Below, piece by piece: positions 10,985 to 22,200 of a stretch of DNA of 64,000 nucleotides. The stretch comes from Arion vulgaris (taxonomy: Eukaryota > Mollusca > Gastropoda > Stylommatophora > Arionidae). The stretch's first letter is position 1, and each line of letters opens with the position of its first letter. Made by a program: the position numbers and the translations under genes. The notes beneath the pieces are model-generated. The model was given only the letters and a program-made list of their open reading frames with translations, did not search any database and was not told the DNA's origin. The stretch covers positions 248,001 through 312,000 of the forward strand of contig CM036759.1 in assembly GCA_020796225.1 (NCBI GenBank), written 5' to 3'.

Positions 10985-13700
10985 TCAAACTATAGAGATA
11001 TTTTTTGAAAACCATGATATGCAGTTTCAGTTTCAGTTTGAATATCTTCATTGCACTCCGGACATGTCCATAGGTGCTCCGATCTCCTTCGCAATATTCC
11101 AACAGCGTCCAGCGACTGACCGTACAGTTCGATTTTGATTGATGAGCCTACTCGATACCTTTGACGTTTTTTTCTTTGCAACACCAATCTTCAAACCCAG
11201 TTCTCGCAATCTAGTAGTTGACGTAGATTGGTGTAGATGAAGGTCTTTCTCGGCCACGCTCTATAAGGCGTTCACGATGTCGCCCGGCCCATTGGCTGGC
11301 CTTCAGAATAGGGCAGAGCCAACCAGCCTGTCTGCACTTTTTATTGCCAACTGCCACCATGCGCCCCGGAACAAAGACAAGTGTAATTCTGCAAATTGTT
11401 GACGCCTGCAGTGATTCAGTCCAATGCCTGCGCACCGAAACGGCCTCCATTTTTCCCGGATCATAGGTCACCAGAATGCACGCATGAGTTTACTTGTGAC
11501 TCTAGCCAGAGTAATGCATTGGTCACCGCCAGTACCTCCATTGTCATGCTGCTTTTGTCATCAAAAATGCACCACTGGCTTCCTTGACAATTCTGCCACA
11601 TGAGTTTGCAGAGAAGGCACATGCAGACTTTTCGGGATGAACTACCCATCCATCCGTGTAAATAAAGCGTCGTCTGCGTTGCAGTTTTCATCGATGATGG
11701 CTTTGACGTCTGCATTCAACACCGGGGGTTTTTCCCTCGCAACTTTTGTCAAACTTAATGATGGTTGAAAAAAGTTTTCAGTATATGGAGGCATCGGTAC
11801 CCATTGTTCTCCATAGTCAATATTATTGAACCCGCATACCAGCTGAATGGTATCTGCGGCACGGCCAACCCATGACTTATTTAAGTTCCCGGTGCCCTAT
11901 TTAACCGATGACCACCACTGGTGCTGAGCTGTTCATACAATGGGTGATCCTTTTTGGCACTTATTTTGAGAAGAAAATGCTCTAGCTATCTTGAATCTAT
12001 ACTCCATGGTCGGAAAATCGAAGAGAAACTTCATCCACACGGGTGTATCCCTTGTGAAACCCGAGGATGATGCGCATAGCTTCGTTCTGTATTCTCTCAA
12101 GTCTTTCAATTTGTGTTTGTGACAGTGAGGATGGCCAGTGCATATTCAATGGTGGAGAGGGCCAGTGTCTGATACAGGATGACAAGCAGTCGATGCTCGA
12201 TGATAACAGCCACCATGACTCTCATTGCCGTCAAACATTTGCGAGCCTTGACAATGCTAAACATGTTCCGGAAACACAGACTGTGGTCAAATGTCACACC
12301 AAACATTTCATCGATTTATCTAAGGGCAAAACAACACCGCGAAGTTTCACACTAGGCGTAAAGCGTAACGGTGTGATTATTGAGGAGAACCATGTCACTG
12401 TTGCTTTTGGGAGGGGTTGACTAGTGCACCTGAGACATCACACCAGTTTGTGATGCGGTCGAGTTCCTGATCTCACCGGGACTTCATCACTGTCTTTCCT
12501 ATACTTTACACTAGGATATCATCAGCAAAAAGGCAGAGTTCTACCTTTGCCATCGAGTTGTTGTTCTGTGATTGACACTGTGTATATAATGAATAAGACA
12601 AGGGAAAGAGGAAGACCTGAGCAATCCGGGAAAGTACAGTCACCGGTTCGAAAACCAACCACCACATCGCAAGTTCAACCTTCCTTTTGAATAGGAAGCA
12701 TTCCCTCTGATGATAGAGGGTGCATATGGGGTTTGATAGTTTGGGCATAAGATAATCATAGGGAACTCTGTTGTAGGGTTTTCCAAGTCCACATTGCTGA
12801 CATGTTTTCAATACATTCATGGAAAACTTCGAATACATCATAGAAGACCGCAGCGTTGCACAATGTTTCTTTCCCAGATCTATAACCCCAGAGTAGGTGG
12901 GAAGATATGACAACTTTCGAGGTCCCATGCCAGTCGACGGGCCCCGATTGTCCCCAAGAAGCTTGCCTGTCGTGTTTTCAGTACAATAACTGTAGTCGGC
13001 CATCGGGGAGTGATCTTTGTTGGCTCAGCAATGGTAGTAGGTAGCTATGAAGCACTCCTCCCGATCTCACCGTCCGGATGCTGACGTTGAATTCTTTTAC
13101 CAGCTTCGATGTTGTCTTTTGATAAATCAGTAATATCCCCGCACGAATGGCATCAGACCCGGCGCAGTGTTTCCATACGTTTTCAGGTTGTCCTGATGAC
13201 CTCCAGTTATACACAACTCTTAAATCCAACACCCCCTGCGCTGCAAAGATCTTCTATGGCCACCTGTGTCATGAGGGCTTTCTGCCTTGTCATGGTGGTC
13301 GGTCTGCTGTATGTAGCGTTGGGGGAGAGTTTTACACTATTTTCGTCTGACTTGCCAGGCCGAGTCAGTGCTTTGGAAATCCTGGGAAAGCATTTACTTA
13401 TTGCAGACCATTCATGCGTGGTGAAACTCCAGAACGTCGACAGGGAAATTCTCAGCGCACAGCCCACTGCAGAATTCATCCATGCGACACTTTAGCCAGA
13501 TTTGCACATGCCTTGGAAGAACACAGTTTTCTTTCCATGTTTTTTCAGACCCCTTTATGTGCAGGTGGTGTGCTAGTGCCCGTCTGGCCTTTTGCCAACT
13601 AACTCCTTTTCTTGATCCACCAGGCATCCGCGACCTTGTCATTCCACCATGGTGGCTGTGCAGATTCTCTGCTTTTGCAATGTTAATTTTTTTTGTATCA
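10985..13700 (-). pseudogene. RNase H-bearing LINE (family A2), RT plus RNase H, degenerate
   Basis: Read right to left, the minus strand gives a linker after the endonuclease (13700-13420). The reverse transcriptase follows, with KPYNRVPYDYLMPKL (near 12770) and the catalytic FADDILV (12511-12530). The thumb reads QIERLERIQNEAMRIILGFH (near 12110). An RNase H domain carries MEVLAVTNALLWLE (near 11540) and a damaged last motif (VPGRMVAVGN near 11350). The 3' end near 11050 shares GGACATGTCCATAGGTGCTC with the shorter family A copies. The endonuclease domain is missing, and there are many frameshifts. Such proteins copy LINE RNA into DNA at a nick. Confidence 0.85.
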
Positions 13701-14384
13701 TATATGTACAAAGTAAATGTAATACTTCTTAATTAAATCCTAAATGCATGGATTATTGATCATTAAATTTCTGTCTTCGTCACGATTGTTAGTTCATTGC
13801 AGATCTAGGAACAATGTTTTAATATTACACTTGAAACTAGATCTACAACTCAATACTAGGACACAACCAAATGTTTTATAAATTACCGGGAAAAATTACG
13901 CATATGATAATAATGTGTTATTTTAAATAGCAAGTTTGATGAAATCATTGATGCATACAATATTGCAATATTATATTATATGTTCAATTAATACAAAAAA
14001 GTTTTAGTTATGATAAAGAGAAGTGTTATTGCAAAAACCGATTCAATAAATGAGAATGCATTATTTAAACAACTGTTTTTCTCAAATTTCATACACTTAT
14101 GATGTTCATATGATATACCTTAGCAAAACTTGTAAAGTTACAAAATTTATTTGAAACATAGCTCGATTAAAAATAACACTTTTCTGGGGTTTGAGAATAG
14201 GGTAATTAGTAGCATATGGTGTTTATTTTGAATGTTCTTAATGAAAAAGCACTGTCACTCAGTCTGTGTGTACCTATTTTTACATAACAATAATTTTCTC
14301 CGTTACATCAATATTCATCCCTCAACATCCATTTACAAAAATGCCCAGCTTATTTTATATGATGAATATAGTAGGCTACTATCT
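13701..14384. other. unassigned AT-rich spacer
   Basis: No gene or repeat recognised. Confidence 0.4.
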
Positions 14385-14560
14385 TTAAGCCTAGAGGATA
14401 GTGACTCGGTCTAATAACCCCGACGTTCGAATAACGCTGCAGACAATTTGGTTGCAAATTGTTTCGAGGAATTTACAAAGGATGATGGTGCCACCCATTC
14501 AGAAATCAATGACAAACTACTGAACGTAATAATGCCTAGAAAAAAAACAATGAGCGTTAA
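14385..14560 (+). repeat. tRNA-type SINE family 2, copy 1
   Basis: A tRNA-like head (GAGGATAGTGACTCGGTCTA, then GACGTTCGAATAAC as a box B) is followed by CAATGACAAACTACTGAACG and ATGCCTAGAA. The copy at 35.45 kb has the same layout and the matching 3' part CAATGGCAAACTACTAAATG. Its B box is well preserved. Confidence 0.6.
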
Positions 14561-15983
14561 AATGTTGGTGTTTTTTCGCAAAGTCTTTTAAGGGGTATGG
14601 AATTAACTTAAATCTTTAAAGTGGATATGTTTGTATCTACATCAGTGAATATTATATTTTTGATTGCTACAACTGTCGTTCAATTATAACTCGTTAATTG
14701 AACTAGTTTACGGGGAAAACGTTCTTTTTTTATTGTCATCAAGAGTAGGGGGTCCCTTGAGCAACGTCGTTTCATCACATCCAGCATGAAAGCTTCTTTC
14801 TCTTGCAGGTTCTCCGGCCCTTCGAGCGTCATATTCAAGTTTGATGTCCTGCTGCACTTTCGTCTTCATCGCCCTGTTTTCGTTTACTAGAACCATGATT
14901 CCGTTACCTTTCTCTCCAGACCACTGTGCGTTTAATGAGCCCAAATAGTTTATCTTTGAGACATGATTTTATTTTGAGCCATGCCCCTTGATATGCAGGT
15001 CTTTTAGGATGTCTGTGTTTCTTTCTCTTCGCCAGGATGTTCCAGAACTTTACATAACAATTTGTTTGAAAGCTTAAATTTTTTTTTTTTAATTTCTGTT
15101 TTATGCTCCATATTGTACATACCTATTCTTATTTTGTTTCAAGAGCTTGTGTATCTGTGTTAATTGTCATTATCAGAAAGCATTTTGGATGCAAATTTAG
15201 GATTCAGTTCTTTTTTCACTGAATATAACCCTATTCCAACGTCAATTTTGTGTTTGTTTATAATGTGGAGACTCTAAAATCTGGTCTCTATAGTTACTGC
15301 TCATGTGAAAGTAAATAAAAATATTCGTAGAACAATTTATACTTCATAACATAGCATATACCTCCCAATAATTGAAATAAACCAGTACTTCCATGTACTG
15401 ACATAAAGGGGGAAAAAAAGATATCGCAGCATAATGCAATTGATTGGAAAAACACACAATAAACAAATGAAACATTACAACCATTTTTTCTTTGGTTGAG
15501 TGGAAACCTGGTACTTTGTTCATGTCGACTGTCTGTTGTCTCCATTTCATAATACTGTTTAGTTTAAATAAAAAAATATCGTAGTACAGACAACAATGAT
15601 TACACATGCAGTAAAGGGAATAGTAAAATTATTGATGATAAAAGAAATCTTCTCAACTTGTTCTCTTTTCCGTGACACAAGTCCAACGAGAGTTTGTTTC
15701 AGGGAGAAAACTTATCAAATGTTGACAAGACACGGAAAGTGAAAAAACGGAATATACAAAATGAACAGCTTTTTTAGAATGGTTAGAAATACTTTTTCAA
15801 ATTTTGTATTGAAGCATACTAAATTGTATTTTTATGAACACAATTTAATTTTGAACTTGCGAAACATTCTTGTTTCAGTTTTGTTGATCACAATTATTGA
15901 TGTTTCTTTTCTGAGCAACATTTGAAAAGCGTTGTTGCTGAGGAACATCTAAATTTTGATTTAGGTGCAATTAAAATTACATA
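14561..15983. other. unassigned upstream region of the GPCR
   Basis: A 78-codon minus-strand frame at 14708-14944 (with AMKTKVQQDIKLEYDARR) looks protein-like and G+C-rich. I cannot place it; a mobile-element relic is likeliest. The rest is AT-rich. No promoter can be defined. Confidence 0.35.
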
Positions 15984-16215
15984 ATGCAGAACATACAACA
16001 ATTGTCAAACGTCACAGTTTTATATTTAACAAAACTTGGATTGGATGTTAGAAAAGATGGTTTGATAAGAGATAATGCAGCTATGTTCTGCCAGTGGATT
16101 ATATATACTGGTATTTGTAATATGATCGATTTATTTGGGATTGGAACGAACATCATCAACATTATATGTTTTATCAAGCAAGGCTTCAAGGATTCAGTGA
16201 ATATCAGTCTGCTAG
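15984..16215 (+). CDS. GPCR exon 1 (N-terminus, TM1, start of TM2)
   Basis: The start is the first ATG of the frame (MQNIQQLSNVTV). The exon ends in CTGCTAG followed by the donor GTAAAAC, leaving one base (phase 1). It codes 77 full residues, including the TM1 motif TNIINI and the GFKDSVNIS loop. An upstream non-coding exon cannot be excluded. Confidence 0.85.
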
Positions 16216-19200
16216 GTAAAACATACCATCATGACAATATGCACATACAGATATACAGTGCCGGATTAGGCTAGCGCGGGCCCAGTAGCAAATTTTAGCG
16301 TGGGGCCCTAGGTTTTGTATGATAATAAAATAATACACAACTTTTACAAACAAACTTGTCTCGATTTAATGTGAGCAAATTTAGAGATAGCACTAGACAA
16401 ATCAATTTCTCTAATTAAATTACATTCAATGTTCATTAAGGTGAGGTTATTTAGACGATCTTGTCCATCATGTTCCTTAACTCACTTTTTATACGCTTTA
16501 ATGTTGAAAAGAACGTTCTCCGCTGCAGTTAGTAATCATTAAAGACAAATAAATTCGTAAGACTATTTCTACATTTGGAAAACACGACTCTAGTGAAGTT
16601 TCCATTATAAGTTTATAAAACTGCAGTTCAAGAGCCTCGTGCTTTTCATTATTAATAGCTGCAGCTACATTAGTTTTAAGAAGTTCAGCAAACTGCACAA
16701 GTTCGTCGCCTAGACTTTCTTCCAAATCGTCTTGGTAAGAGCTGACAATATTTGGAGTTCTTTTCAAGATCTCTTCTTCTGTAATAGATTTTAACTGCCG
16801 AAGTATTCCAAATACACCAATCACTCTATGGTGCAGCCTAAATATGTATAACACAACCAATCTCTCACGTGAGTTTTGTTTGTTTGTGTATGCGTGTATG
16901 TGAAAAACGACTTTCGACAAAATCGTGGATTGTTTTCTTTATCGTATGTTTTTTTGGTTTTTTTTAAGACATGAAATCACTGTTCATATGTTGCACTTCG
17001 CTACTTCCTTTCGCAATCCAATAATCTCGATTGAAGTTGTTTGGCCATTCACCAATATCGTTGGAGTACATTTTACTTTCGTTGTGTTTTTGGCTTGTAG
17101 ATGATGTTGCTACATTAGAAGCATGTGCTGTGCTTTCTGCCTCTCTTTGGCTTGAAGATGATATGGCTAAATTGGGAGGACTTGCTGTACATTCGATTTC
17201 AGTTTGTCTTGTGAAAATGTGGCTAAATCGTGAAGAGTTGCTGATCTTAATGGTAATATTGTTAATGATGATTCTTCTATACCTGCCTTTATCTACTACT
17301 CACAGTGGACACGTCTTCTGTATTTTCTGCTTCGATTTCGTTGGATTCAGCACCATCACACGACATTTAAAAATTGAGACAGATTGCGTGTTTTATATAA
17401 CATCTGGTTATTTTCCATTTTCATCTGTCACATAGGCGCGGGCCCCTAGAACGCAGGGTCCTAGCATTTGCTACTTCTGCTACTAGGCTAATCCGGCGCT
17501 GCATATATACACATATATTACAAAACTCAATGCAATGTGTTATCTCAGCATGTTGTTTATATTTTAGGCACATATACATCATATGTGGAACGGATTAGCG
17601 TAACTCATAAGATTTCACCTATCGACGCGGACACACGAGAGTTGTGGTTCAATCCCACTCGAAGTTCTACACGTGAGGAAAGAAATTGGCTCTCATATCT
17701 CCTGCATACTATGAGCTAGAAATGTGAAGTGACTTCATACCTAAGGTCTGAAAAGACGACGGGAAAGATAAATATAATTTTTTTTATTATACATCATATA
17801 AACTCTAAAACCAGATATTGGGAAAACAATAAACCTTGTCACAGCAGCCAGTAATACATTATAAGATGTGAGGACAGTGGGACAGATAACTCAAAGATCT
17901 CAGAATAGCAAAATAGATCATAACTGACAATACTTCTGGATACTGATCAAACAAATAAAATAATAGTGACTAGCAACATTGTAATAAATAGCAAGCTGGC
18001 AGAATACAATGAGCTCAAAAACTTTACCTTGTCAAGATTGTGATAAATGGCAATTCGGCGGGAAACAAATAATTCAAACACTGTTGAATAGCGGCTATGC
18101 AATAAATGACGCGACTCAATACCTTTACTCAGCTTTCAGAAAAGCAGATATTCACTTGCGGTGCGTTCCATCTCACTGTGGCATTACAGTCAATGAGAGT
18201 ATCGATGTCTTAGCTAAGTAGGGCAGTGCTAAAGAGCAAATTTACCAACCCTTGTCGTTTCAGGAGGTCAAAACCCTCAGAGAAAATCTGCAGTAGACTG
18301 AAAAACAAACACTGGATATGGTTATGGAAAAGACGTCCTCAAACACCTAAGCATAACAGACCAGGTCATTATATATCGACTACGCGCCGGGCACTGCAGA
18401 CTCAACATACCTATGTCAATAAGTTCTCTGCCGGTGTCGGCAGGCGAACAGACACCGAAGCATGTCATACAAGACTGTCCTCTCCTGTGTGAGCTGAGAA
18501 GCAACATGTGGTCACACCCAGTTGATATAAAAAACTAAGCTTTGGGAAACCTGGTTGACCTGAAACTGACTGCTCAGCTGGTGGTCTACAGTAAATTAAG
18601 CGCATGACCAGAGATCGCTGAAGAAGACCTTTACTAGCAAGCAATACATTGCCAGATTTTTGAAGATTGAAACACTGGTTAGAGTATATGTCTCTGCATT
18701 GACGGCACCCATACATATTTAGTGACTTCAGATCACAGATACAGACCCAGATCACAGAAACAAATGATCCGGCGAAGATTCACCACCCCTCTCCTCCGCT
18801 CCCAAAACTAAGAATCTCCGACAACCCAGATTCTACTACGAGTTTTTTTTACTAAACCTGTGAGAAGAGGATTAACCATACCAGAAATTGATACGTATAC
18901 ATCAGTGATTGAATTTGTTGCAGTACCACCATGCTTTATCCGCTTCCCAAAATGCCATACCCTGCTCAAACTTGTTCTCAAATAATAGTGAAAGAACACT
19001 GATAGACATAATAGTGAAATAACGCTGATAGACATAATAGTGAAATAACGCTGATAGACATAATAGTGAAAGAACACTGATAGACATAATAGTGAAATAA
19101 CGCTGATATAAAAGTGAAGAAGTATACTTATTTGAGGAATGTCATTGTGTTTTATCTTTTCAAGGACTAGCTATCTCGGATATTGGATGTCTGGTAACTC

Positions 19201-22200
19201 TAATCTGGACAAACATTTGTCTAAGTCCAGCGATGATCTCTGCAGACCTACCTTTCGACTCTGTAGAATTCCAATACCTGACAGGTGGAATGCTTCATGC
19301 AACGTTTAGTCGCATCACTGCCTGGATTACAGCCTTCATCACACTGGAGAGATGTCTGTGTATAACAATGCCATTAAAAGTATGATTAATTGTTATTTTA
19401 CCTTTTACTTGCTGACGTTTTCGTGTACGAGTCTGTTAATATACTGCAGGTTATCAGTTATCAGTTATATGAGGACTATCATCATAGCACTCGGACATGT
19501 CCATAGGTGCTCCGATCTCCGCCTCAGCAAATCCAGCAGCGTCCAGCGACCCAACACGCCAGTTCGATGTTGATTAATCAATCTCTTTGCATATTTAATA
19601 ATGTCGTTCTTTTCGGGCGACACCAATATTAACACCCATCTCTTTCAATCTGGTCAGCGAGTGGGATTCACAGCCCTGAAACTCCTCTGTTCGGAAAGAC
19701 TCTCTCAATGCGTGAAGAATGTCCTTTCGATCCATGGCAGCTCCCTCTTATATTGTAGCCAAGGCCAGTCAATCTATCAGCTCGTTCATTACCCCTAACT
19801 CCTGCGTGCCCAGGGACAAAAATGAAGGTGATTTCTCTGATCATTGTCTGTACCAGTACCTCCACAAAGTTGCGTCTCACCATTCCTGATTCGACTTTAC
19901 GAATCATGCTCATGGAGTCACTGAGTATGAAAACACTGATGATCCTGCAGGTTATCACATTCAACCAGTTAGTGAATGCTCATGCCAAATTTGAGTGTGT
20001 GCGTGTGCTCTACATTGCATGCATTTTCTATAAATATTTTATCTCTTCTTTTCCTTCTCTATTTAAGTTTTCAGTTCCAGGTCACACTCTACAAGGAAGT
20101 TCAGAATATTAACTCTACCCATTGGCTGACCACAATATGGTGGTAGAGTCAGCCTGCCCAGTCTCTCACTGCCATAGACATAGCCAAAGTGACGGATATA
20201 GAATATCACTATGCAGAACACTTTTGCATGACTTCTCGAAAAGATGGTTGCGAGCAGACATTGAAGGTTTTGAAGATCTACTTCCCCCAACTCTCTAAAG
20301 GTATTGTTCCGGTAAGAATGCCGAGCCCAGCGCTGCTGTATTTGCATATGACACTTATCATGGCTTTCTAACAGGGATGAAAACGATGGTAGCAGTCATT
20401 GACCTTAATTAAAAATGCATGCAACAGCAATCCAAAGGGCTTGCTCATTTCCCTCTTTATAGACTCGTACATTTCTCCGGTTCAGACTAACTGGGTGGGA
20501 GCTGCTCCTTTTGAGAGGATACTAGTGTTGTGGTTAATGAACATCTTGTCAGGAGTATCTTATGTCTCTCCGCTGCCGCCAGTTCTACTCAATGTGCACT
20601 CGGAAAGTATAAACCGAGCTCAGAATGTAGGGCTGGAATACAATATGCCTTTTGCAGATGACATATTGGCTGAACGGAGACACGGTCATTATAGCAGAAC
20701 TTGATGGATTTACTGTGTGATGTGTAAGATCAAGAGGAAAAGTCAAGCCAGATAAAACATCTGTAACAATGTTTATGTTAAATAACCAAATCATCAATAT
20801 CTACTGCAATTATCAGCACCTGCGTAGGATATTGAAAGGCATCCGATTGAAACTATCTCTGCTTTAATTTTGACCAGAGACCTGTCATACTGAAATCATG
20901 TTGTTGACATCATCAAGCAGAAAGGACTTGGTAGAATAATGACAGCTGCTAATCTTGAGCAAAAGTGGTGGTTTCCGCATCGAGGATTGTGCTCTAGACG
21001 ATTGACTGTACCTCTGGCAAACAGCAGAGTTCAACAGAAGTTAGGTAGATAATAAGACTACACGATTAATCATTGCGTGCACAACACAATCTCGATATGG
21101 GGAGACTGCAGTAAAACTATGACAAATGGATAAACACGTACTAAAAAAGTACTGTAGTTTTATAAAATACAAAAGCAATGACAATACACAGCAACGTTTC
21201 GACCAAAACTTTTCCTTGATAAAGGCCTTTAGGTCGAAACGTTGCTGTGTATTGTCATTGCTTTTTATAAAAACTACACTAATTTGTTATTACGTGTTTT
21301 GCCTATACATGCGTGATTCTTCATGAAAAACTAAGCGATGTATGCTTGAATTATGAGATTTTTTTAAAAGGCTTGAGATTTCCCAGGTGAAGGCACACTA
21401 ATGGTATCTCTGCTGATAAAGGAACTGCACAATTAGACGATTATAGAGCTTACGGCCATAATTGGTAGAAGCAGAGGATATTGCTTCTGAGATCTGTTCA
21501 CTTGATCATATCAGCATGGCAATGAATGAACTGACACTCCAGTGAAGAAGGGTAAACATATGGAGGTGTTAGTCACCTTGCGCAGGTACTGCAGGGAATG
21601 GCACCAGACATATACAGGTATAAGGAACCTACTTGATATATAGATCAGTTACAGTGACTACATCTATATGGTTTAGTGAATCGGAAAGTGCGATCTGAAT
21701 GGCCTTATATATTCATTCTGTCCTCTATAATTCAGTCAAATTTGAAAATTATCTGATGTAGTTTTATCTATGTATCATTCTTTTTAATCAAATGAAATGT
21801 TATCATCATTATCAAATAGCTTGTCCTGAGCAGAACTTTGCCACCCCAATAGTCCTCCAGAATTTCCTTCTCGCATAGGCCAGATGTTCCCTGCAGCCGT
21901 CATGTTCAAACCATCAGTTACATCTTGAATCCATCTTCTCTGTGGTCTTACTCTTCTTCTCTTTGCCAGTATGCCTCCTTCCATGATGATCTTCTCCAGC
22001 CTTTCATGTAGTTTTATATGTTCAAATTTACTCTTCCGCATTTGTAGCATCAGCCAATTTTCTTTAGAATTTCAATATAATATTTTTCAACTGTATTTTT
22101 ATCTTCAGGTTAAAAGTATATTCACTTCAAAACGAGTTACAATCATCATAATTTCTATTTTCATCATACTCATGTTCAGCCATCCCAGCCTATGCTGTCA

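Noticed and set aside
13109..13495. 128-codon plus-strand frame with a signal-peptide-like start
   Set aside because: It is antisense to the family A2 LINE reverse transcriptase region.
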